Part shown: piece after piece, positions 48,142 to 56,084 of the stretch | Layout of the letters: the number at the start of each line of letters is the position of its first letter | Numbering within the stretch: position 1 is the stretch's first letter | Assembly: GCF_001425005.1 (NCBI RefSeq) | Contig: NZ_LMDB01000035.1 | Span: 199,005 to 263,004 of the forward strand | Length of the DNA stretch: 64,000 nucleotides | Direction: 5' to 3' | Source: Duganella sp. Root336D2 | Lineage (GTDB): Bacteria; Pseudomonadota; Gammaproteobacteria; Burkholderiales; Burkholderiaceae_D | The notes under the pieces: generated by a model | What the model was told of the DNA's origin: nothing | What the model saw: only the letters and a program-made list of their open reading frames with translations | Database searches by the model: none | Translations under genes and position numbers: made by a program

Positions 48142-50199
48142 TCAGCCGGCGGCGGCGATGGGTTCCGGCGGAGCCCAGTTCTGCAATAGAGCGTTCTCGA
48201 ATTCGAGCGCGGGCAAGGGGCGCGAGAAAAGGTAGCCTTGCACTTCGTCGCAACCGGAATCTTTGAGGAAGGCCAGTTGTTCCGCGGTTTCCACACCTTC
48301 GGCGATCACCTTGTGGTTCAGTTGCTGGGCGATGCTGATGATGGTGCTGGCAATGGCGCAGTCGTTGGTGTCGAGTGGAATGCCGGTGGTGAAGGAGCGG
48401 TCGATCTTCAGCGTGTCGATCGGGAAGCGCTTCAGGTAGGACAGGCTGGAGTAGCCGGTGCCAAAGTCGTCCAGCGACAGTGTGATGCCGGCCGCCGTCA
48501 GGCGGTCCATGATGCCGATCACGCGCTCGATATTGTGCATCAGGGTGGACTCGGTGATTTCCAGTTCCAGCCACGATGGTTCGAGGCCATAGCGCGCCAG
48601 CGTTTCCATCACGCGGCCCGGCAGCGCGGAGGTGAATTCGCGCGCCGATACGTTGACCGCCAGGCGCACCGGCGGCAAGCCCTTTTCTTTCCATGCCTGC
48701 GCCTGCGCACAAGCGGCTTCCAGCACCCATTCGCCGACCTGCACCACCAGGCCGGTTGCCTCCGCCAGTGGAATGAATTCGGCCGGCGGCACCAGGCCGC
48801 GCTCGGGGTGCTTCCAGCGCACCAGCGCTTCGGCGCCGATGATCTTGCCGGTGCTGATTTCAAACTTGGGCTGGTAATGCAGCAGCAGTTGCCCGTTGCC
48901 CAGGGCCTGGCGCAGGCCCGATTCGATGCGCATGCGTTCCTGCATGCCCTTGTTCATGTCCTGGCTGTAGAAGGCGATGTGCTCGCCGTCCGTCGAGGAA
49001 TTCTGCTTGGCGCGGTACATGGCGATATCGGCCAGGCGCAGCAGGGTTTCCGCGTCATTGCCATCCTGCGGGTAGACGCTGATGCCAATCGAGGCGCTGA
49101 CGCGCAGGTCGTGGCCCTCGATCAGGAAAGGCTCGTTCAGCGCCGATAGCAGCTTGTTCGCCACCATGCTGGCTTCGTAATGCTGGTGGATGTCGAACAG
49201 GCCGACCGCAAATTCGTCGCCGGACAGGCGCGCCACCACATCCTGGTCGCGCAGGGCCAGGCGGAAGCGCTGCGACACTTCGCGCAGCAGCGCATCGCCC
49301 ACCGCGCGGCCCAGCGTGTCGTTAATCAGCTTGAAGCGATTCAGGTCGATGAACATCACGCAGCCGTCGGCCTTGCTGCGCTGGGCTACGGTCATGGCCT
49401 GGTCGACCAGCTTGGTCAGCAGCGAACGGTTCGGCAGGCTGGTCAGCGCATCGTAGTAAGCCAGGTGGTGGATGCGTTCCTCCGCCTCCTTGCGCTCCGT
49501 GATATCGGTCAGGTAGGCGACCAGGCCGATCGAGCGGTCTTCCATATCGCAAAGCTGCGACAGCGACAGGCTGGCCCAGAATACGTCGCCGTTCTTTTTC
49601 TTGCGGCGCACTTCCATCAGGCGGCCGCCCTGCTCCAGGAACTCATCGCCGAGGTCTTCGTCTTCGTCGTCGTAGAGGAAGATGATGTTGCGCCCCACCG
49701 CCTCCACCGCCGAATAGCCGAACAGGCGCTCGGCGCCCTTGTTCCAGCTTGTGATGAAGCCATTCAGGTCCATGGTCAGCACCGATTCGTGAATCTGGTC
49801 CAGTATCTGGGTCTGGTGCTGCAAGCGCGCTTCCACTTGAACATAGGCGTGGGTGGTGCGCTGAGCTATCGAATGCACCTGCAGCACGCTGCCGGCGAGG
49901 CTGGCCAGGCTGGCCAGGTTGTGCCGGCTGGTTTCAGTGTAGTTGTCGAGGCCGGAAACTTCAAAGCGGCCGAAATACTGCTGGTCGTATTGGATCAGCT
50001 GCGACAGGCCGCTTTCCCATCCTGGCAAACCGGTGGCCGGGGTCATTTCGCCCGGCACGTAGCGGCCGTGCGGGCTGCCGGTGACCTCGCGTGCAATGCG
50101 GCCCAGCTCTTCCACCAGCGCGCGGCCGCGCAGGCGCAGCACCGCATCGCACACGGCGGCACTGCTGGCGAGGAAGTTGGCGACCGGTTGCTCGTGCAT
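48142..50199 (-). CDS. PAS-GGDEF-EAL cyclic-di-GMP protein
   Basis: 685 residues from ATG 50197-50199. An N-terminal unknown region (~1-120), PAS domain (~135-250), GGDEF domain (~265-420) with the signature degenerated to SGDEF (LSGDEFAVGLF), and EAL domain (~430-680) with EALVRW, and DDFGTGYSSL. The EAL residues needed for c-di-GMP hydrolysis appear intact, while the first Gly of GGDEF is Ser, so the net activity is probably phosphodiesterase regulated by PAS input. Spaced 2 bp from the solute-binding protein gene and after an HDOD gene. Confidence 0.88.
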   Translation of the reverse strand: MHEQPVANFLASSAAVCDAVLRLRGRALVEELGRIAREVTGSPHGRYVPGEMTPATGLPGWESGLSQLIQYDQQYFGRFEVSGLDNYTETSRHNLASLASLAGSVLQVHSIAQRTTHAYVQVEARLQHQTQILDQIHESVLTMDLNGFITSWNKGAERLFGYSAVEAVGRNIIFLYDDEDEDLGDEFLEQGGRLMEVRRKKKNGDVFWASLSLSQLCDMEDRSIGLVAYLTDITERKEAEERIHHLAYYDALTSLPNRSLLTKLVDQAMTVAQRSKADGCVMFIDLNRFKLINDTLGRAVGDALLREVSQRFRLALRDQDVVARLSGDEFAVGLFDIHQHYEASMVANKLLSALNEPFLIEGHDLRVSASIGISVYPQDGNDAETLLRLADIAMYRAKQNSSTDGEHIAFYSQDMNKGMQERMRIESGLRQALGNGQLLLHYQPKFEISTGKIIGAEALVRWKHPERGLVPPAEFIPLAEATGLVVQVGEWVLEAACAQAQAWKEKGLPPVRLAVNVSAREFTSALPGRVMETLARYGLEPSWLELEITESTLMHNIERVIGIMDRLTAAGITLSLDDFGTGYSSLSYLKRFPIDTLKIDRSFTTGIPLDTNDCAIASTIISIAQQLNHKVIAEGVETAEQLAFLKDSGCDEVQGYLFSRPLPALEFENALLQNWAPPEPIAAAG

Positions 50200-50201
50200 G
50201 C

Positions 50202-51365
50202 CTACACGTTCCTGCTGACCTGCAGGGCCCAATGGTAGGCCTGCAACAGGCTGCGCCAATACATTTCATTGTCGATGCCGACGTCGCGCAGCGCGCTTGC
50301 CTGCGGTTCGTGCATTTCCACCAGCGCCAGCATTTCGCCCAGGCCGCCGCTGCGGTCCAGCAGGGCCGCGACGACGTCCAGGTCCAAGTTCAGTGCCGAT
50401 ACGATTTCGGTCATCGGCATCGCCAGCAATACATCGAGCAGGGAAAACACGCCAACCAGGAAAGCCATGTCCTGTTCATCGCGTTCGCCTTGGCGCAGCT
50501 TGCACAAGGCTTCCATTTGCGCGGCGCGCAGGGCGGCCAGCGGCAGCAGGACATTGGCCGGGCCGTCGGCTTGCTGGCGCGCGTACAGCAGCAGCTGCAG
50601 CCAGCGTTGCAGCTGGCGGCGGCCCAGCAGGTTGATGGCCTGGCCGAAGTTGTGGATCGGATTGCTGCTCGGCGCAAAGGCAGCGGAGTTCACCAGCTTG
50701 AGCAACTGGAAGGACAGCGCCGGGTCCTGCTTCAGCAGGGTTTCCAGTTCGCGCGAGTCGGCGTCCTGCGCCAGCAGCCCAAGCAGGGCAAGCAGGCGTT
50801 TGCGGGTGGTGCCGTCGCCCTGCCCCGTGTCCCGCTCCTGCGCGCGCGGCAGCTCGCCACGGAACAGGGTAAAGCCGGCTTTGCGGCATTCGTCGACGCG
50901 CATGGTATCGGCGTTGCGGGCCAGGTGCGGGCCGGGCAACGACATCATCGCCAGCGCGCCGGGCAGCGCATCGGCGCAATCGACGTCGAGGCCACGGATG
51001 CCGGCTTGCGCGGCGGCGATGCCTGCATCGCCATCGGCCAGCAAGCGCAGGCCGCGGTCGGCCAGCTGTCTGCAGCACTTCTGCACAGCTTCATCGGCCA
51101 GCAACGCAGCCGGTACGGTGAATACGATGCGCTCGAGCGGCAGGCTATCGAGCTGCGTCGCATCGAGTGCAAGCGGGTCGGCAAGGGGAATGAAGTAATC
51201 GAGCGAACCCAGTTCTTCGGATTCAGGACAGCACAGGAGTGATTGCAGCACGGGCAGCGAGGCCGCCACCGGCATTTGAAATGCCAGTCCTACCCAGTGA
51301 TTTTGGGTGTCCATGACAGGCTTGATTCCCACCAGCGGTAACGATTTCGGGTCTGACTCAAACAT
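50202..51365 (-). CDS. HDOD-EAL-like signal transduction protein (YuxH-type)
   Basis: 387 residues from ATG 51363-51365; an ATG at 51443 extends it by 26 residues. A degenerate EAL-like N-terminal domain (~20-190: FTLFRGELPRA) with no obvious EAL catalytic motif, and an HDOD domain (~190-385) with ELETLLKQDPALSFQLLKLVNSAAF and HNFGQAINLLGRRQL. HDOD proteins lack enzymatic HD residues and scaffold signalling. Stop two bases before the GGDEF-EAL gene ATG region: same operon. Confidence 0.83.
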   Translation of the reverse strand: MFESDPKSLPLVGIKPVMDTQNHWVGLAFQMPVAASLPVLQSLLCCPESEELGSLDYFIPLADPLALDATQLDSLPLERIVFTVPAALLADEAVQKCCRQLADRGLRLLADGDAGIAAAQAGIRGLDVDCADALPGALAMMSLPGPHLARNADTMRVDECRKAGFTLFRGELPRAQERDTGQGDGTTRKRLLALLGLLAQDADSRELETLLKQDPALSFQLLKLVNSAAFAPSSNPIHNFGQAINLLGRRQLQRWLQLLLYARQQADGPANVLLPLAALRAAQMEALCKLRQGERDEQDMAFLVGVFSLLDVLLAMPMTEIVSALNLDLDVVAALLDRSGGLGEMLALVEMHEPQASALRDVGIDNEMYWRSLLQAYHWALQVSRNV

Positions 51366-51571
51366 CGGAATCTCAGGTGTGGCAACGCTAACAATGGTAA
51401 ATGGTCTATTGATGTAAAGCAACCATTGAGCGCGCACAGACACCCTGTGTTACAAGACTCGGGGAGTCTAACAGAAATTGTCCAAAAATCAGCTTTTTAG
51501 TGGTAGAGGAGGCAATCGAATTGCCAGATTTGTATCAGCAACGATACATTACTGATTAATTTAGCAATTTT

Positions 51572-52201
51572 CTATTTATCGAATTGTGCGTGTTGAACGG
51601 CAAACTTGATCAGTTCTGCCTGGCCTTCAATGCCAAGCTTGCGTTTGATGTTAAGGCGGTGGGTTTCCACCGTGCGCACGCTGAGGTCCAGTTCGCGCGC
51701 AATATGCTTGTTCGATTCGCCATTGGCGAGGTGGCGCAGCACCTCCGCTTCGCGCGTGGTGAGCTGGTTGTCCTGGGCCATGGGCTTGGCCAGCTGCTGC
51801 GCCAGGTTGGCGCTGTAGTAGATGCCGCCGGCCATGACCGTTTCGATGGCGACCACGATGTCCTTGCCCGGCGCATCTTTCAGCACGTAGCCTCGGGCGC
51901 CGGCCTGGATCGCCTGGGTCACGTATTCCAGCTTGTCGTGCATCGACAGGATCAGCACCGCAATCGACGGGAACTGGCGCTTGAACAAGGCGGTGGCTTC
52001 GATGCCGTTGGTGCCGCGCATATTGATGTCCATCAGGACCAGGTCGGGACTGTGCAGGCGCGCAGCTTCCAGCGCTTCGGCGGCGCTGCCTGCCTCGCCT
52101 ACCACTTCGAATTGCGCCATGGCTTCCAGCCGCGCGCGCAGGCCGTCGCGTACCAGGGGATGGTCGTCTACCAGCAGGATACTTGTCCGCAGCTCACTCA
52201 T
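51572..52201 (-). CDS. NarL/FixJ-type response regulator
   Basis: 209 residues from ATG 52199-52201, overlapping the kinase stop by 4 bp. REC domain with acidic DDHPL (~12-16) and phospho-Asp in DLVLMDINM (~58), then a LuxR-type HTH near ~145-205 (LTTREAEVLRHLANGESNKHIARELDLSVRTVETHRLNI). Works with the Cache kinase upstream. Targets are probably the divergently transcribed cstA region, by location. Confidence 0.93.
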   Translation of the reverse strand: MSELRTSILLVDDHPLVRDGLRARLEAMAQFEVVGEAGSAAEALEAARLHSPDLVLMDINMRGTNGIEATALFKRQFPSIAVLILSMHDKLEYVTQAIQAGARGYVLKDAPGKDIVVAIETVMAGGIYYSANLAQQLAKPMAQDNQLTTREAEVLRHLANGESNKHIARELDLSVRTVETHRLNIKRKLGIEGQAELIKFAVQHAQFDK

Positions 52202-53559
52202 TTTTTGCCTTTGTTGTCTACGCGCGCCAGCACAATGGTGCCGGCGGGCGAGGATTCGATGCGGAACTGGCCGCCGATCGCTTCCATGCGCTCCATCATA
52301 TTCCGTAATCCGATGCCCCGCTTCGGATGGCCGGCAATGCCCTCGGCATCGAAACCGCTGCCATTGTCGGCAATGCGCAGCGCGACGCCCTCGGCATCGC
52401 CTTCGAGGCCGATGTTGATGCTGGTAGCGGCAGCGTGGCGCTCGATATTGGTCAGCGCTTCCTGCGCAATACGGAACAGCACCGTGTTCGCCACGTCCGG
52501 CAGGGCGTCGGTACAACCGGTGGCGCTGAACGCCACGTCGACGCCAATGTGTTCGCGGAATTCTGAGGCAAGGTGGTCGAGCGCGGCGGCCAGGCCCAGG
52601 TCGTCCAGGATGGCGGGGCGCAGGTTGTGCGAGATGCGGCGCACTTCGCCCAGCACATTGTTCAATTGCTCCGCGGTGTGCTCGAAGGCTGCCTTGGCCT
52701 TGTCCTGCTGCGCCGGGTTGCCGAGGCGGATAATGCCGGCCTCGATCTGCAGCTTGATCGAGACCAGCCACTGGCTGATGCCGTCGTGCAGGTCGCGCGA
52801 CAGGCGCGCCCTTTCCTCTTCCTGCGATTCGACCACGCGCTGCGCCAGCACTTTGAGCTTGGCATCAGCCACGCGGTATTCGCGGATATTCAGCGCCAGG
52901 CCGGACACGCCTACAGCCACCAGCGCCAGCGCCGCAATCGCCGTCATCCACAGCAAGGTATTGCGGATATTGCCGCGCTGCTGGGCGTCGACCTTGGCCA
53001 GCGCCGCGTCGACGTCATCGAGATAGATGCCGGTGCCCAGCATCCAGCCCCATTCCGGCAGCGGTATCACGTAGCCCAGCTTGGGGGCCGACTTGTGGGT
53101 GGAGGGCTTGACCCAGTTGTAGCGCTCCAGCCCTCCCCCTTCACGGGCGCGTGTCAGCAGGCGCTGGATGGTGGGGTTGCCCTCCTGGTCCTTCAGCATG
53201 AACAGGTTCTGCCCCACCAGCTCCGGCTGGCGCGGATGCATCAGCGAATTGCCCTGCATGTCGTAGACGAAGAAATAGCCGTCATCACCAAAGCTCAGGG
53301 TGGACAGGATGCGTTTCGCTTCGTCGAGCGTGGCCTGGTCATTGCGGCCGGATTTGACCAGGTGCGCAATCGAATGGTTGGCCAGCGTGACGTAGTGTTT
53401 GAGTTCCGCTTCCTTGCTGGCCAGGTAGGCCTGCTGGATGGTGTCGCGCTGCTGGCGGGCGAGCGTGGTCGCCTGGTAGCGCACCGCGACGGCGATCGCG
53501 CACAGGGCCAGGATCAAGGGCGCAATGGCCAGGAACAGGAACTTTTGCCGCAGCTTCAT
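52198..53559 (-). CDS. Cache-domain sensor histidine kinase (NarX-like HisKA_3)
   Basis: 453 residues. Transmembrane helix (~8-26), a periplasmic Cache domain (~40-185: DDGYFFVYDMQGNSLMHPRQPELVGQNL), a second transmembrane helix (~202-223), HisKA_3 with H258 in SRDLHDGISQ and an HATPase with NGSGF and RGIGLRNM. Cache sensors bind small organic acids. The start is 129 bp from the divergent cstA start, so a carbon-source signal may control cstA. Confidence 0.92.
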   Translation of the reverse strand: MKLRQKFLFLAIAPLILALCAIAVAVRYQATTLARQQRDTIQQAYLASKEAELKHYVTLANHSIAHLVKSGRNDQATLDEAKRILSTLSFGDDGYFFVYDMQGNSLMHPRQPELVGQNLFMLKDQEGNPTIQRLLTRAREGGGLERYNWVKPSTHKSAPKLGYVIPLPEWGWMLGTGIYLDDVDAALAKVDAQQRGNIRNTLLWMTAIAALALVAVGVSGLALNIREYRVADAKLKVLAQRVVESQEEERARLSRDLHDGISQWLVSIKLQIEAGIIRLGNPAQQDKAKAAFEHTAEQLNNVLGEVRRISHNLRPAILDDLGLAAALDHLASEFREHIGVDVAFSATGCTDALPDVANTVLFRIAQEALTNIERHAAATSINIGLEGDAEGVALRIADNGSGFDAEGIAGHPKRGIGLRNMMERMEAIGGQFRIESSPAGTIVLARVDNKGKK

Positions 53560-53688
53560 GCGGCGATTGTAAGCCCGCTCCTGCGTGCTTGTCCTACGTA
53601 GTTATACGGACCGCGTTTGCGTAGTGGTGCGCTTGTGACAGATATTCAATTCCTGAATACTGGCCATTCATCCTTGGAGGAGACCCCG

Positions 53689-55749
53689 ATGAATCCCACT
53701 ATGAAGAAACTTGGCTGGGCAGCGATGTCCGTGCTGGGTGCGAGCGCCCTGGGCGTGATCGCGCTGAAGCGCGGCGAACCTGTCAGCGCCATCTGGCTGG
53801 TGATTGCAGCCGTTTGCGTGTACCTGATTGCGTACCGCTTCTACAGCCTGTTTATTGCCAAAAACGTCATGGGCCTGGAGGCTGACCGCCTGACCCCGGC
53901 CTATAAATACAACGATGGCCTGGACTATGTGCCGACCAATAAGAACGTGCTGTTCGGCCACCACTTCGCCGCAATCGCCGGCGCCGGCCCGCTGGTCGGC
54001 CCCGTGCTGGCGGCGCAGATGGGCTACCTGCCCGGCATGCTGTGGATCCTGGCGGGCGTGGTGTTCGCCGGCGCGGTGCAGGACTTCATGGTGCTGTTCA
54101 TCTCCACCCGCCGCGATGGCCGTTCGCTGGGTGACCTGATCAAGTCCGAACTGGGGCCGGTGCCGGGCAATATCGCGCTGCTGGGCACCTTCATGATCAT
54201 GGTGATCATCCTGGCCGTGCTGGCGCTGATCGTGGTGAAGGCGCTGGCGCACTCGCCTTGGGGCTCGTTCACCGTGATGGCCACCATCCCGATCGCGCTG
54301 TTCATGGGCGTCTACTCGCGCTACATTCGCGTCGGCCGCGTCGGCGAAGTGTCGCTGATCGGCTTCGTGCTGCTGATGCTGGCGATCTTCGGCGGCCAGT
54401 GGGTGCAGGAGAACCCTGCGCTGGCGCCAATGTTCACCTTCTCCGGCACTGAACTGACCTGGATGCTGATCGGCTACGGCTTCATCGCCTCCGTCCTGCC
54501 GGTGTGGCTGCTGCTGGCGCCGCGCGACTACCTGTCCACCTTCCTCAAGATCGGCACCATCGTCGGCCTGGCGCTGGGCATCCTGATCGTGTCGCCGATG
54601 CTGCAAATGCCTTCGCTGACCAAATTCATCGACGGCACCGGCCCGGTATGGTCCGGCAACCTGTTCCCCTTCCTGTTCATCACCATCGCCTGCGGCGCCG
54701 TGTCCGGCTTCCATGCGCTGATCTCCTCCGGCACCACGCCGAAGATGATCGAGAACGAAACCCATGCCCGCTTCATCGGCTACGGCGCGATGCTGATGGA
54801 ATCCTTCGTCGCCATCATGGCGCTGATCGCCGCTTCGACCATCGAGCCAGGCGTGTACTTCGCGATGAATAGCCCGGCCGCACTGCTCGGCACCACCGCC
54901 GAATCGGCAGCGCAGGCGATTTCCCAGTGGGGTTTCTACGTCACGCCTGAAATGCTGACGCAGACCGCAAAGGACGTCGGTGAATCGACCATCATCTCGC
55001 GTGCCGGCGGCGCACCTACCCTGGCGGTCGGCATGGCGCACATCCTGTCCAACGTGGTTGGCGGCAAGGCCATGATGGCGTTCTGGTACCACTTCGCCAT
55101 CCTGTTCGAAGCGCTGTTCATCCTGACCGCTGTCGACGCGGGCACCCGCGCCGGCCGCTTCATGCTGCAGGATTTGCTGGGCTCCTTCTCGCCATCGCTG
55201 AAGCGCACCGATTCCGTGTTTGCCAGCCTGCTGGCCACCGGCCTTTGCGTGGCGGCCTGGGGCTACTTCCTGTACCAGGGCGTGGTCGATCCGCTGGGCG
55301 GCATCAACACCCTGTGGCCACTGTTCGGTATCGCCAACCAGATGCTGGCCGCGATTGCGCTGATCCTGGGGACCTGCGTGCTATTCAAGATGAAGCGCGC
55401 CAAGTACGCCTGGGTCACCATCCTGCCGACCATCTGGCTGCTGCTGTGCACCCTGACCGCCGGCTGGCAGAAGATCTTCGACGCCAATCCGAAGATTGGC
55501 TTCATGGCCCACGCCGCGAAATACCAGGCGGCCCTGGCAGACGGCAAGGTGCTGGCGCCGGCCAAGTCGATCGAACAGATGCAGCAGGTGATCTTCAACG
55601 ACTACCTGGATGCGGGCCTGGCAGCCTTCTTCATGATCGTCGTGGTCAGCGTGCTGGTGTTCGGCGTGCGTACCGCATTGGCGGCCTGGAACGCCAGCCG
55701 CCCAACCCACAACGAAGCCCCGGCCCAATACGCCGCCGCGGCCAAATAA
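53689..55749 (+). CDS. cstA: CstA carbon-starvation/peptide (pyruvate) transporter
   Basis: 686 residues from ATG 53689 with TTGGAGGAG upstream. About 16-18 hydrophobic helices and the CstA motif block GHHFAAIAGAGPLVGPVLAAQMGY and DAGTRAGRFMLQDL. In E. coli CstA and its relative BtsT import peptides or pyruvate during carbon starvation. The next gene is its usual partner YbdD. Full length for the family. The name follows conserved family identity. Confidence 0.93.
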   Translation: MNPTMKKLGWAAMSVLGASALGVIALKRGEPVSAIWLVIAAVCVYLIAYRFYSLFIAKNVMGLEADRLTPAYKYNDGLDYVPTNKNVLFGHHFAAIAGAGPLVGPVLAAQMGYLPGMLWILAGVVFAGAVQDFMVLFISTRRDGRSLGDLIKSELGPVPGNIALLGTFMIMVIILAVLALIVVKALAHSPWGSFTVMATIPIALFMGVYSRYIRVGRVGEVSLIGFVLLMLAIFGGQWVQENPALAPMFTFSGTELTWMLIGYGFIASVLPVWLLLAPRDYLSTFLKIGTIVGLALGILIVSPMLQMPSLTKFIDGTGPVWSGNLFPFLFITIACGAVSGFHALISSGTTPKMIENETHARFIGYGAMLMESFVAIMALIAASTIEPGVYFAMNSPAALLGTTAESAAQAISQWGFYVTPEMLTQTAKDVGESTIISRAGGAPTLAVGMAHILSNVVGGKAMMAFWYHFAILFEALFILTAVDAGTRAGRFMLQDLLGSFSPSLKRTDSVFASLLATGLCVAAWGYFLYQGVVDPLGGINTLWPLFGIANQMLAAIALILGTCVLFKMKRAKYAWVTILPTIWLLLCTLTAGWQKIFDANPKIGFMAHAAKYQAALADGKVLAPAKSIEQMQQVIFNDYLDAGLAAFFMIVVVSVLVFGVRTALAAWNASRPTHNEAPAQYAAAAK

Positions 55750-55753
55750 GACC

Positions 55754-55954
55754 ATGCTGGGCGAAATCGTCAAGGCTGGCCGCTACCTCGGGCAGAGCAT
55801 GCGGCTGATGTGCGGCCTGCCGGAATACGACACCTACGTCGCCCATCGCGAGGCCACCCACCCGGGTGAGCCCGTGATGAGCTACGAGGAATTCTTCCGC
55901 GAGCGGCAAGAAGCGCGCTACGGCGGCGCCGGAAAACGCGGCGGCTGCTGCTAG
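55754..55954 (+). CDS. YbdD/YjiX family protein (DUF466)
   Basis: 66 residues: LGQSMRLMCGLPEYDTYVAHREATHPGEPVMSYEEFFRERQEARYG, the DUF466 signature, a partner of CstA-type transporters. It starts 4 bp after the cstA stop, so both are translated from one mRNA; the C-terminus has a GGCC tail. Function with CstA as a small accessory is inferred. Confidence 0.93.
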   Translation: MLGEIVKAGRYLGQSMRLMCGLPEYDTYVAHREATHPGEPVMSYEEFFRERQEARYGGAGKRGGCC

Positions 55955-55955
55955 A

Positions 55956-55992
55956 AATGTCCACCTTGGTTCCTGACCCCAAGGTGGACATT
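55956..55992. repeat. 14-bp inverted repeat after ybdD
   Basis: AATGTCCACCTTGG and CCAAGGTGGACATT enclose a 9-base loop. Could end the cstA-ybdD transcript; no T-run follows. It resembles a dispersed palindromic repeat more than a standard terminator. Confidence 0.6.
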
Positions 55993-56084
55993 GTTGCTAG
56001 CGACTAAAAGTTAGAGCCAGATCAAAGTGTCGAAATTCTTAGCATTTATTCTTTGCCCGATGGAATCGTCCTTCGGCGGCGAAA

